A DNA stretch of 26,818 nt. Source: Chloroflexota bacterium. GTDB taxonomy: Bacteria; Chloroflexota; Anaerolineae; Caldilineales; Caldilineaceae. The stretch's first letter is position 1. Each line of letters starts with the position of its first letter. Positions 6,391 through 14,316 of this stretch are shown in pieces. The notes below the pieces were generated by a model that had not been told where the DNA came from, searched no databases, and saw only the letters and a list, made by a program, of their open reading frames with translations. Both the position numbers and the translations under genes were made by a program. Location: positions 1 to 26,818 of the forward strand of contig QEUW01000115.1 of the NCBI GenBank assembly GCA_003577005.1. The letters run 5' to 3'.

Positions 6391-7338
6391 ATGCACCCAC
6401 TGCTCCAGGCGCTTTTCTCTTCGTGGGATTGGCGTATCGATGTCACACTCATGTTGCTCGGATTGGGCACGCTCTATGTAGTGGGTTGGGTGCGCTTGCG
6501 TCGTCGCAGCAACTACCGTAAACTCGCGAGCCGAGGGAAGCTGGCAGCCTATCTGAGTGGTCTGGTGATCTTGGCGATTGCGCTTATGTCGCCGATTGAC
6601 CGGCTCGGGGGTCAGCTTTTTTTTATGCACATGATCCAACACAAGTTGGAAATCATGGTAGCGGCGCCGCTGGTCTGTCTCGCCAATCCTTTCCCGTTTA
6701 TGATGTGGGGGCTGCCTACCCCTGCTCGGCGACGGGTGGCGGCGCTCTTTACACACGAATCGCCTGTTCGTAGCGTGCTGAGCCGCGTCACGAGTCCGGG
6801 GGTGGCTTGGTTTATCTTTATTACGTTCTATATGGGCTGGCATGACCCTGGTCTTTACAATCTAGCGCTCTACTACTCGTGGGTGCATGATCTACAACAT
6901 GTGACCTTTTTTGTCTCAGCCCTCTTGTTTTGGTGGCATATCACCAATGCGGCGCCCTATATTCATGGACGGCGGTCGGTATGGGGACGCCTTGCTATGC
7001 TCATTGGCGTCATTCCGGCGCAGATGATCGCCGGTATCATCATTGCCACGTCGGGCACGGTCCTGTACACCTACTATGCCAGCATCCCCCGTTTTTGGGG
7101 TTTTAACGTGCTGGAGGACCAGGCCATCGGTGGCATGATCATGTGGACGCTGAGCAGTGAAATGGTTGTCTGGGCAGCGGTCTTTTTGCTGGGGGGGCTG
7201 TTTGGCGGCGCAAAGGCCGCTCCCGGCCCCGTGGCAAACTGGGACAGCGAAGAGGCAATGGTGGCGCCCGGTTTGGAACATCGAGTGGTCCAAAATCGTT
7301 GGCGCAGGCTGGCCCAGGCTCGCACCGAGGCCCGTTAG
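6391..7338 (+). CDS. ctaG: CtaG-family oxidase assembly protein (caa3 type)
   Basis: A polytopic membrane protein of 315 residues from ATG 6391. Segment FFMHMIQHKLEIMVAAPLVC is the family hallmark, followed by further helices with conserved His (GWHDPGLYN, WVHDLQH, WWHITNAAPY). In Bacillus, CtaG is needed for assembly of the caa3 oxidase, probably at the copper delivery stage. An in-frame GTG at 6340 lies inside hairpin element 3 and would add 17 residues; no clear ribosome binding site decides, but ATG 6391 gives a normal N-terminus. It sits between subunit III and the FixH/YtkA-like gene, as expected for an oxidase assembly cluster. Confidence 0.9.
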   Translation: MHPLLQALFSSWDWRIDVTLMLLGLGTLYVVGWVRLRRRSNYRKLASRGKLAAYLSGLVILAIALMSPIDRLGGQLFFMHMIQHKLEIMVAAPLVCLANPFPFMMWGLPTPARRRVAALFTHESPVRSVLSRVTSPGVAWFIFITFYMGWHDPGLYNLALYYSWVHDLQHVTFFVSALLFWWHITNAAPYIHGRRSVWGRLAMLIGVIPAQMIAGIIIATSGTVLYTYYASIPRFWGFNVLEDQAIGGMIMWTLSSEMVVWAAVFLLGGLFGGAKAAPGPVANWDSEEAMVAPGLEHRVVQNRWRRLAQARTEAR

Positions 7339-7399
7339 AGGGCGTGAAGCAGCAAACCGGAGCATGGAGAGCAGAGAGCGAAGATCAGGAATGGGTGTG

Positions 7400-7975
7400 A
7401 TGCGCGTCGATCCACGCGAGCGTGGCCGATCTTCAATTGCTGTCATAGCTTTACTCGTTCTGCTCCTGGCGCTGCTGCCGGTGCGTGCTGCCGCCCACAG
7501 CGGGGGAGCGCCAGTGTTGACGGATGCTCCCGCCGGGCCGTATCGAGTCTTTGCGTGGATGCAGCCGGAGCCGCCGCGCGTAGGGCTAGTTCATCTGGAT
7601 GTGGCCGTTACCCTGGCCCCGGCTGCGGGTGCGCCTGCCAATCAGCTGGTGGAGCCGGTCACCGATGCGGCAGTGCAGGTGACCTTTACACCCCAGGAGC
7701 AGCCCGATCAGCCAATCGTGGCGATGGCTACGGCAGAGAGCGGGCTCAACGGCTATTATTATGAGATTGAGATGTTGCTCGATTCTGCCGGGCTTTGGCG
7801 CGTTTTGGTCGAGGTTACTGGCGCCGCCGGTCAAGGTAGTGCCACGTTCGAGCGGCAGGTCTTGCCGCCACGCCAGGTCAACTGGCCTGTGGTCGCCAGC
7901 GCCGGCGTTGGCCTTTTATTGTTGATCGGCTTGATGGGGGGCTGGAACCGCCTGCAAGCCAGGGAGTCAGTGTGA
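7400..7975 (+). CDS. Membrane-anchored periplasmic protein, FixH/YtkA-like
   Basis: The 191-residue protein has a signal-like hydrophobic stretch (about 12-30) ending in RAAAHSGGAP, a beta-rich extracytoplasmic domain of about 120 residues, and a C-terminal membrane helix followed by a short basic tail. The domain starts with AGPYRVFAWMQPEPPRVGLV, a pattern seen in FixH/YtkA/CopC-like domains found near oxidase genes. I infer a role in oxidase maturation or copper handling; no Cys and few Met/His metal ligands are visible apart from the N-terminal His. ATG 7400 is chosen because AGGA lies 9 nt upstream; ATG 7364 or 7391 are possible. The next gene overlaps by 4 nt (GTGA). Confidence 0.7.
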   Translation: MRVDPRERGRSSIAVIALLVLLLALLPVRAAAHSGGAPVLTDAPAGPYRVFAWMQPEPPRVGLVHLDVAVTLAPAAGAPANQLVEPVTDAAVQVTFTPQEQPDQPIVAMATAESGLNGYYYEIEMLLDSAGLWRVLVEVTGAAGQGSATFERQVLPPRQVNWPVVASAGVGLLLLIGLMGGWNRLQARESV

Positions 7976-8784
7976 TTATCAAACGGATGTTTAGCGGGCG
8001 CAACTGGCTGCTGACGTTGATCGTTATAGCGGCGGTGGCTGTCTGTGTCTGGGCGGGCTTCTGGCAGATGGATCGCCGCGAGCAGAAGCGCCAGCTCAAC
8101 CAACTGCTGGTGGAGCGCTGGGATGCACCGCCCTTTGACCTCGCCCAGGAGGCGCTGCCGGCCGACCTGGGAAAGTTGGAGTATCGCCGGGTGTTTGTAT
8201 CCGGCACCTTTGATTACGACCACCAGATCATCTTGCGTAACGACCTGCGCGACGGTGTACCCGGTGTCAACCTGATCACCCCATTGCTGCTGCCCGATGG
8301 CCGGGCAATCCTCGTGGCGCGCGGGTGGGTCCCGGTGAGCCAGGCCGGGCCGGAACACTGGCCCGACTATGTCGAACCGGCGGGTCTGCAGGTGGTAGGC
8401 TTGCTCAAAGAATCGCAAACCCTACCGGCTGCCTCGCAGCCTACAGCGCCGCAGACTGAATGGTTTCGGGTCGATGTAGCAGCTATCCAGCAGCAGATGC
8501 CGTATGAACTCTTGCCGGTATTTCTTGCCATGCTGCCCGAACCAGGGCGCGATGCCTATGCCTTGCCCGCACGGACGCCGCCCCCCGCGCTGGCGGATGA
8601 GTATATGCACGTGGGCTATACCATCCAATGGTTTACGTTTGCGGCGGTCTTTGCGTTTGGCTACATTCAACTGTTGCGTATACAGGAACGCCGCAGCCGG
8701 CGAGAAGCTGGGCTACCAACCAGGACAGTGGATGGGCCTGGTTCGACGGCGGATCTGCCTGCGGCGCCGCATCGGGCATCGTAG
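7972..8784 (+). CDS. SURF1-family oxidase assembly protein
   Basis: SURF1/Shy1 proteins help insert haem into oxidase subunit I. This 270-residue protein shows the family layout: an N-terminal membrane helix (about 13-32) followed by FWQMDRREQK, the conserved extracytoplasmic segments LEYRRVFVSGTFDYDHQIIL and AILVARGWVP, and a C-terminal helix at about 215-240 (YTIQWFTFAAVFAFGYIQLL). It starts at GTG 7972, overlapping the stop codon of the upstream gene, which indicates translational coupling. The tail after residue 240 is Arg- and Pro-rich and probably disordered. Confidence 0.92.
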   Translation: MIIKRMFSGRNWLLTLIVIAAVAVCVWAGFWQMDRREQKRQLNQLLVERWDAPPFDLAQEALPADLGKLEYRRVFVSGTFDYDHQIILRNDLRDGVPGVNLITPLLLPDGRAILVARGWVPVSQAGPEHWPDYVEPAGLQVVGLLKESQTLPAASQPTAPQTEWFRVDVAAIQQQMPYELLPVFLAMLPEPGRDAYALPARTPPPALADEYMHVGYTIQWFTFAAVFAFGYIQLLRIQERRSRREAGLPTRTVDGPGSTADLPAAPHRAS

Positions 8785-8821
8785 GTTTTGCACTGGATTT
8801 GCACAGATTGATTGCCCACGC

Positions 8822-8843
8822 ATCTTCTACGATAGAAGATTTT
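8822..8843 (+). terminator. Weak terminator-like hairpin after SURF1
   Basis: ATCTTCT (8822-8828) pairs with AGAAGAT (8834-8840) across a 5-nt loop and is followed by a short T-run. The stem is A/T-rich, so termination would be partial at best. Confidence 0.35.
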
Positions 8844-8885
8844 GGTTCAAGTGGGCCTGGGGGTTGCTAAACTGTTTTCATGAAT

Positions 8886-8953
8886 GTAGGTGCGGTTTCC
8901 ATACCGCACGTCTCTGCCATACAAGGCGTGTGCGGTGTGGAAACCGCACCTAC
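8886..8953. repeat. Nested palindromic element between SURF1 and ctaB
   Basis: Arms 8886-8909 and 8930-8953 are reverse complements at 23 of 24 positions with a 20-nt loop. Each arm is itself a small hairpin (TGCGGT with ACCGCA), so the element could fold as one long stem or as two short ones. It resembles dispersed intergenic palindromes of the REP type, but no second copy lies in this window. Confidence 0.85.
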
Positions 8954-9018
8954 GTTTCTGCAACCTCTACATTCCGAAGAGCCTCAATTATCCAGCACCG
9001 GAGTTCCGGAGTTATTTC

Positions 9019-9972
9019 ATGCAATTGCGTTCCACGTTTGACAAGGGCGCCGTACGCAGCGTATCGGTTCGGCAGGTGATTGGCGACTATCTGGCGCTGA
9101 CCAAGCCGCGCATCATTTCGTTGCTGTTGGCGGTGACGCTGGTGCCCATGTTTCTGGCTGGCGACACGCCGCCGGGTGCGGCGCTGATCGGCTGGACTAT
9201 GCTGGGTGGTTTTCTTGCGGCGGGTGGGGCGAATGCGCTCAACCAGTATATTGACCGCGATATCGACCACGTCATGACGCGGACACGCAAACGCCCGCTG
9301 CCGGGTGGCCGCATGAAGCCGTGGCAGGTGCTCGGCTTTGGGGTTGGGCTCAGCGTATTGAGCTTTCTCCAGCTCTGGCTCACCACCAACTTGCTGGCCG
9401 CGCTGTTAGCGGTGGGCGGGATCATCTATTATGTACTCATTTACACGCGAGTGCTCAAACGCTCCAGCACACAAAACATTGTAATCGGTGGGGCGGCGGG
9501 CGCCGTTCCACCGTTGGTCGGCTGGGCGGCGGTGAGCAACGAGCTTTCGCTGCTGCCGATCTTTATGTTTCTGATCATCTTCTACTGGACACCACCCCAC
9601 TTTTGGGCGCTTGCCTTGCGCCGCCAGAAGGAATACCGGGCCGCCTGCGTGCCTATGTTGCCGGTCATTGCCGGCGATCGCGAGACACACCGGCAGATCG
9701 TGCTCTACAGCGTGCTTTTGTTGCTGGTCAGCGTGACCCCGGTCTTTTTGTGGCTGCTGGGGCCGGTCTATTTGGTCTTAGCATTGCTGTTGAACGGTAT
9801 CTTTCTCTGGTATGCCGTTGATGTCTGGCGGACACCGTCGGCGCACAATATCTGGCGGTTGTACCGGTACAGCCTCATCTATCTTGCGCTCCTCTTTTTG
9901 GCTATGGGGATCGACCACCTCTTCTACACTGTGCCGGCCACGGTGGTGGATGTGAACCTGCGCCTGCCGTAA
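9019..9972 (+). CDS. ctaB: Haem O synthase (protohaem IX farnesyltransferase)
   Basis: CtaB transfers a farnesyl group to haem b to make haem O, the precursor of haem A needed by the oxidase encoded upstream. The 317-residue protein carries the UbiA-family motif NALNQYIDRDIDHVMTRTRK (72-91) and the conserved cytoplasmic segment VPMLPVIAGDRETHRQI, with about nine membrane helices. ATG 9019 is chosen because GGAG lies about 7 nt upstream and the N-terminus then has normal length; the frame is open further upstream through the palindrome. The haem A synthase gene (ctaA) is not in the window. Confidence 0.95.
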   Translation: MQLRSTFDKGAVRSVSVRQVIGDYLALTKPRIISLLLAVTLVPMFLAGDTPPGAALIGWTMLGGFLAAGGANALNQYIDRDIDHVMTRTRKRPLPGGRMKPWQVLGFGVGLSVLSFLQLWLTTNLLAALLAVGGIIYYVLIYTRVLKRSSTQNIVIGGAAGAVPPLVGWAAVSNELSLLPIFMFLIIFYWTPPHFWALALRRQKEYRAACVPMLPVIAGDRETHRQIVLYSVLLLLVSVTPVFLWLLGPVYLVLALLLNGIFLWYAVDVWRTPSAHNIWRLYRYSLIYLALLFLAMGIDHLFYTVPATVVDVNLRLP

Positions 9973-9975
9973 GGC

Positions 9976-9990
9976 GCTGCCGGCAGCTTT
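9976..9990 (+). terminator. Small palindrome between convergent genes
   Basis: GCTGCCGGCAGC (9976-9987) is a perfect 12-bp palindrome followed by TTT, lying in the 24-nt gap between the convergent ctaB and Gfo/Idh genes. The loop would be very tight, so a terminator role is uncertain. Confidence 0.3.
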
Positions 9991-9996
9991 CAACCG

Positions 9997-11085
9997 CTAC
10001 ACGACGATCCACTGTTGTTCGCGCTGGCTACGGCGCGCAGCATCGAGTGCGCGTTGGACGGCCAGCCCGTCGTAAAAGCTGGCAGCTTCGGAGAGGATCG
10101 TCTCGCCCTGGGGCAGCGATTCGGCCAGCACCCGGCCTAAATAGTATGTGCCCACATGGAAGGGTTGGTCTGCCGGGACAGTGGCGGGAAGCTCTGCTGG
10201 ATAGCCGGTTTCTATCGGCTGCCAGTTCCCTTTGATGAGATCATCGCCCTGAACCCCCCAAAGCCGGTCATTGCTATCGAGCCACAGGGCGCCGCGCGTG
10301 CCGAGCATTGTAATTTCGGTCTGGTTGGGACCTGGCGTCAACCCGCTGACGACAATGCTACCCTGGGCGCCATTGGTGAAGCGGAGGAGCAGATGGGCGT
10401 GGTCGTCGGCCGTCACCTGGCGGCGGTTGCCGCTCTCGCGATCGTTGCGATAGTAGTGGCCGATCTGGAGCGTGGCGGTGAGGCTGTCGATCTTGCCGGC
10501 GATCCAGCGGCAAAGGTCAAGCATGTGGCTGCCCATGGCGCCCAACATGCCGCCGCCCCGTTCGGCATCGGTGCGCCAATCCCACGGCAGAGCGGGGTTG
10601 AGACGGCTGCTGCTATGCACCACAACGTCTACCCGCAGCAGGGCGCCGGTGTAGCCACCTTTCACCAATTGCTGGAGGTGGACGAGCTGGGGGTGAAAGC
10701 GCAGTTCGTGGTCGATGATCGCCAACTGGTTGGGGGCAGCCTGTGCTGCGGCCAACATCTCTTCGGCTTCGGCCACGTTGAGCGCCGTTGGCTTCTCACA
10801 CAGGACGTGTTTGCCCGCCTGTAGCGCCGCGACCGCGATCTCCCGGTGCAGGTGTGGCGGCGTGACAATACTGACCAGGTCGACCGTCTCGGCGGTCACC
10901 AACTCTTGCCAGGTGGCGTAGACCTCTGGGATCCCCAACTGTTGCGCTGCCCGCCGGGCATTGGCCGGGTTGGCCGAACAGATGGCCTGCACTGTCAACC
11001 CGCTCTGGCGGAACATCGGGATCTGGACACGCTCGGCCCAGCCCGCGCCGACAAAGCCGACGCGTACTTTCTGCTCTGATTTCAT
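9997..11085 (-). CDS. Gfo/Idh/MocA-family oxidoreductase
   Basis: A 362-residue NAD(P)-dependent sugar or cyclitol dehydrogenase-like protein. The Rossmann motif is VGFVGAGWAE (9-18), and the family signature CEKP with the catalytic-site Lys98 follows at 96-99. The C-terminal domain includes GGGMLGAMGSHMLDLCRW, where the conserved His of the family lies. The substrate cannot be told from sequence. A strong GAGGAGG (11093-11099) precedes ATG 11085, overlapping the end of the upstream glycosyltransferase, whose stop codon is only 3 nt away; translation is probably coupled. With two glycosyltransferases it likely contributes a modified sugar to a glycoconjugate. Confidence 0.92.
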   Translation of the reverse strand: MKSEQKVRVGFVGAGWAERVQIPMFRQSGLTVQAICSANPANARRAAQQLGIPEVYATWQELVTAETVDLVSIVTPPHLHREIAVAALQAGKHVLCEKPTALNVAEAEEMLAAAQAAPNQLAIIDHELRFHPQLVHLQQLVKGGYTGALLRVDVVVHSSSRLNPALPWDWRTDAERGGGMLGAMGSHMLDLCRWIAGKIDSLTATLQIGHYYRNDRESGNRRQVTADDHAHLLLRFTNGAQGSIVVSGLTPGPNQTEITMLGTRGALWLDSNDRLWGVQGDDLIKGNWQPIETGYPAELPATVPADQPFHVGTYYLGRVLAESLPQGETILSEAASFYDGLAVQRALDAARRSQREQQWIVV

Positions 11086-11088
11086 GGT

Positions 11089-12345
11089 TCAACCTCCTCG
11101 ATCACGGGTTGCCAGGCTGATCGCTTCTGCATACACCTCTTCCACGGCAGGCAAGATTTGCTCCCAACTGTAGCGGTCGGCAACAAAGGCGCGGGCGCAT
11201 GCTCCCAACTGCCGTGCGCGCTCACCGCCGGCTTGCGCATCGCGGATGAGCGCCAACGTCGCCGCGGCAAAGTCCGCCGGTGTATCCGCCAGCAGCAGCT
11301 CCTGGTTGTCTCGTACCGGGATGCCCTCGACGCCCAGCCCTGTACTCACAATCGCTTTGCCCGCGGCCATCGCCTCCAGCGCCTTGAGGCGCGTTCCGCC
11401 GCCGACCCGCATGGGGATCACACAGACGGTGGCAGCCTGGAGGTAGGGGTGGACCTCAGGCACGGCGCCTGTGATGATTACTGCCGGATTTGCCCGGAGT
11501 TCGTCCAGCCGGGGGTGCGGGTTCTGCCCTACGATCTGAAAGCGAACCTGTGGCTCTTCGGCCTGGACAAGCGGCAGGACCATACGCCCAAACCAGAGGG
11601 CAGCGTCGATATTGGGCCGGTAGTCCATTTTACCGGTCAAGAGAATATGGTACGGGGGGGACGGCGCAACCGCATCGGCAACAGCGAGCGGATAGTCGGC
11701 CAGGTCGATGCCGTTGGAGATGACGCGAATCGATAGATCAGGCGCCACTGCCGCCAGCGCTGCCCGATCTGCTTCGCTGACGGCCAGCACCGCATTGGCC
11801 TGCCGGCAGATCATCGCTTCATAGTGGCGTAGCTTTTGCCATTGCACCAGGCTATAGGCTGCGGCCGGCCAGCGGCGAGGCTCGCGCAAATCGGTTAAGG
11901 CGCTCCGTTTTTGCAACAAATACTCGCAATTATGGTCATCGAAGACCAGCACTGCGCGCTGTCTACGATCTGTCACCCACCGCCCATATTGGGCCATTTC
12001 GATCCCTTCGATCTGCACGCCATCATACACTTCTTGTTCGAGCCATTGGGCAACCAGGTGGTGCATGGCCGGGTCATCCAGCCGGAGCGCCATGTCGGGC
12101 CGCCAGGAACGAAGCGTCGTGACCATGCGCTGCTTTGTCGTGCGCAGCGGCTGTGGTGTGGCGCCGACCCGCCGGCAAAGCTGGTGGAGTGGATTGGCGG
12201 CAGCCAGTTCCTCGCCCGGCGCCAAAAAAGTCAAAAGGTCGACGTCGTGGCGCTGCGCCAGATATTTGATCAAGGCGAAGTTGCGGAGCGTCGCGCCCTG
12301 GCGTGCCGGGTAGGGCAACTGGGGGGTGAGGAAGAGCAGTCGCAT
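11089..12345 (-). CDS. GT4-type glycosyltransferase
   Basis: This 418-residue protein has a GT-B fold layout. The N-terminal domain begins MRLLFLTPQLPYPARQGATL, and the C-terminal domain holds ILLTGKMDYRPNIDAALWF, a glycan-binding loop IPMRVGGGTRLKALEAMAAG and the segment GLGVEGIPV. These are typical of sugar transferases that use nucleotide-sugar donors. The second Glu of the E-x7-E pattern is present in KALEAMA, while the first is replaced in RVGGGTRLK, a variation common in this subfamily. It is the middle gene of a three-gene operon; 8 nt separate it from the upstream glycosyltransferase. Confidence 0.9.
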   Translation of the reverse strand: MRLLFLTPQLPYPARQGATLRNFALIKYLAQRHDVDLLTFLAPGEELAAANPLHQLCRRVGATPQPLRTTKQRMVTTLRSWRPDMALRLDDPAMHHLVAQWLEQEVYDGVQIEGIEMAQYGRWVTDRRQRAVLVFDDHNCEYLLQKRSALTDLREPRRWPAAAYSLVQWQKLRHYEAMICRQANAVLAVSEADRAALAAVAPDLSIRVISNGIDLADYPLAVADAVAPSPPYHILLTGKMDYRPNIDAALWFGRMVLPLVQAEEPQVRFQIVGQNPHPRLDELRANPAVIITGAVPEVHPYLQAATVCVIPMRVGGGTRLKALEAMAAGKAIVSTGLGVEGIPVRDNQELLLADTPADFAAATLALIRDAQAGGERARQLGACARAFVADRYSWEQILPAVEEVYAEAISLATRDRGG

Positions 12346-12353
12346 AACCCCGG

Positions 12354-13523
12354 CTACGGTCGCGTCGTCTGTTTGGACGAAGCCGTTGTAATGGCCGGTC
12401 GGGCCACGGCCTGAGCCTGCGCCACCTGCCGGTAGACTTCGAGCGTGCTACGGGCCGCGCTCTCCCAGCTAAAGCAGCCGGCCCGTTTGAGACCCTTGGC
12501 GCGCTGTTCGGCGTGGAGTTGGTCATCGGTGAGCAGCCGATGGAGCGCGACGGCAATCTCTTCAGTGCTATTGGGGTCGACGAGCAGGGCGGCGTCGCCG
12601 ACCACCTCGGGCAGGCTGCTCGAATTGCTAACGACCGTGGGCGTGCCACACGCCATCGCCTCAAGCGGGGGCAACCCAAACCCCTCATAGTGGGCGGGGT
12701 GGACATGGCAGCGCGCCCCTACATAGAGTTTGTGCAGATCCTCATCGGGCACGCGGCCGAGAAAAAAGGTCTGTCGTTCCAGTTGTAACCTGCGCACGGT
12801 CTCGAGCGTCTCCTCATAGAGCCAGCCGTGACTGCCGGCCAGGACAAGACCCGTGTCGATGATGTTATACCGCTGGCAGAGATGGTGAAAGGCGGTAAGC
12901 AATCCATTGACATTTTTGCGCGGCTCGATGGTGCTGACAAAAAGAATGTAAGAGGGGGGCAGGTTGTACTTGCGGATAATTTCGGCGCGCGTCGGCTCGA
13001 CAGGCAGCGGTCGAAAGGAGGGGTCCGCTGCCTCGTGGATGACGCTAATTTTGCTCTCCTGCACACCGAGCAGCCCGACCAGATCCTGCTTGGTGTTTTC
13101 GCTGGGTACGATGATATGGCGGGCATGGCGCACCCCGCGGTCGATCTGTCCATAGTAGGCTGCGCTGGCCTTGGTGACAAAGTGTGGCCAGTGCAAAAAG
13201 GCCAGGTCATGGACGGTGATCACAGCCGGCGTCAGGGCACGCAGCGGCGGGATAAAGTCGGTGCTGTGGAGCAAATCAAGCGGGAAACGGAGTAACTCCA
13301 GCGGGAGGAGCCACTGCTCCAGCGGGTGATGCACGGGTGAATAGAGCGTGCCCCGGCGGAAATTTCCCTGGGAGATGATCGGGGTTCGGTGACGCCGGTG
13401 CTGAAAGACGACAAACTCATCATGATGGTTAAGCCTGGCCAGGGCATGCAAAAGATGCCAGGTATAGCGGCTGATCCCAGCCGGCTGGTGGTGCATCAAC
13501 CGTGCGTCTACACCAATTCGCAT
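12354..13523 (-). CDS. GT4-type glycosyltransferase, mannosyltransferase-like
   Basis: A 389-residue GT-B enzyme. The N-terminus MRIGVDARLM with AGISRYTWHLL, the motif STIEPRKN (197-204) and the donor-site E-x7-E in EGFGLPPLEAM (Glu280 and Glu288) are typical of GT4 mannosyl- or rhamnosyltransferases of cell-surface polysaccharide pathways. ATG 13523 is preferred over an in-frame TTG 6 nt upstream because AGGA (13536-13533) is then well spaced. It is the first gene of the operon; no strong promoter is evident in the upstream gap. Confidence 0.92.
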   Translation of the reverse strand: MRIGVDARLMHHQPAGISRYTWHLLHALARLNHHDEFVVFQHRRHRTPIISQGNFRRGTLYSPVHHPLEQWLLPLELLRFPLDLLHSTDFIPPLRALTPAVITVHDLAFLHWPHFVTKASAAYYGQIDRGVRHARHIIVPSENTKQDLVGLLGVQESKISVIHEAADPSFRPLPVEPTRAEIIRKYNLPPSYILFVSTIEPRKNVNGLLTAFHHLCQRYNIIDTGLVLAGSHGWLYEETLETVRRLQLERQTFFLGRVPDEDLHKLYVGARCHVHPAHYEGFGLPPLEAMACGTPTVVSNSSSLPEVVGDAALLVDPNSTEEIAVALHRLLTDDQLHAEQRAKGLKRAGCFSWESAARSTLEVYRQVAQAQAVARPAITTASSKQTTRP

Positions 13524-13791
13524 AGTCAATTCCTGTTGTAAGCCACATCCATTGGTTGGTCCATTGGTATTGCACCTTACCTTTGCGACAGTGCAAGGCC
13601 CCGCGTCGGAGGGTGTACTTCGTGGCGAACATCGGCACGTGTTGGAGCAGATTGGCGATGGGGCGTTGTGCTACCCCCGTCTATGGAAGTCAAACTAACC
13701 CATAGCCTTACCATTTTACCCGCCGGAAGACAAACGGTCAAACCGTAATGCTATACGGATGCGTCCAGGATTGGGGCAGGTTTGCGTGACA

Positions 13792-13856
13792 CCCTTCCCG
13801 GAAGGGAGCCAAAACAGCCTGGTCGAGAAGCCACCTTGCGCCCCCTTCCGGGAAGG
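13792..13856. repeat. Pair of CCTTCCnGGAAGG palindromes
   Basis: CCCTTCCCGGAAGGG (13792-13806, 7-1-7) and CCTTCCGGGAAGG (13844-13856, 6-1-6) are two copies of one palindrome with opposite central base, 37 bp apart. The function is unknown. Confidence 0.75.
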
Positions 13857-14032
13857 TCTACCCGAGCCCCCAAATTTCGGACGCACCTTACTATACAGCA
13901 GGGATTCCAATGGGCCAGAGAAGCGATATTTTTTCCGTTCTGTCCCTGCCACGCAGAACATTTCATATTGTGGAAAATCGTAATCACGCATCGAAATTGG
14001 CCAGAAACGAGTCGCAGAGCGCACGCGCCGTT

Positions 14033-14063
14033 GGTGCGATGCACCCGCAGGGTGCGTTGCACC
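14033..14063. repeat. GGTGCG(A/T)TGCACC repeat, copy A
   Basis: GGTGCGATGCACC (14033-14045) and GGTGCGTTGCACC (14051-14063) are separated by 5 nt. The two halves form an imperfect hairpin whose mismatches would be G-U pairs in RNA. Confidence 0.8.
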
Positions 14064-14080
14064 GGAGCCCCCCTCTCTCC

Positions 14081-14110
14081 AGGTGCGCCGCACGCGCTGC
14101 GTGCAACGCA
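14081..14110. repeat. Partial repeat copy, shared with 15806-15835
   Basis: The 30 bp match 15806-15835 with two adjacent mismatches, including an identical 22-bp block (14089-14110 and 15814-15835). The hairpin GCACGC-GCT-GCGTGC lies inside. The direct match shows a common origin of the two gap sequences. Confidence 0.85.
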
Positions 14111-14184
14111 ACGTTGCAATCATTGTTGACATGTCTGCCTTAGCCTGCAACATGAAATAGCCCTGTCCCTGCCACAAGGCTGCG

Positions 14185-14213
14185 TTGAAAACTTGTATAC
14201 TCTATGCTAGACT
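14185..14213 (+). promoter_or_regulatory. Possible promoter of the COG4091-type gene
   Basis: TTGAAA (14185-14190), 17 bp, TAGACT (14208-14213) is a moderate sigma-70 match about 100 nt upstream of the ATG at 14317. Confidence 0.45.
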
Positions 14214-14316
14214 CTTGAATAATATCAGCTGCAGCCTCGATTGCGCGACTTGCCATGAACCAGGGCTCCCTTAGGCGCATGGGAGCCTCCATAATTACTC
14301 GGAACGGAGGAACCAG

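Larger units (their letters stand above)
13524..14316. other. Repeat-rich intergenic gap without a convincing gene
   Basis: The gap between the divergent glycosyltransferase and COG4091-type genes holds several palindromes (13792-13806, 13844-13856, 14033-14063, 14081-14110), a 13-bp direct repeat CTGTCCCTGCCAC (13940-13952 and 14163-14175) and a short direct repeat CCATTGGT (13549 and 13561). Open frames across it on the minus strand cover the repeats, lack a ribosome binding site and show no recognisable domain. Confidence 0.7.

Noticed and set aside
13716..14177. Minus-strand frames of 122-153 codons in the gap.
   Set aside because: They cover palindromes and repeats, lack ribosome binding sites and show no recognisable motif.
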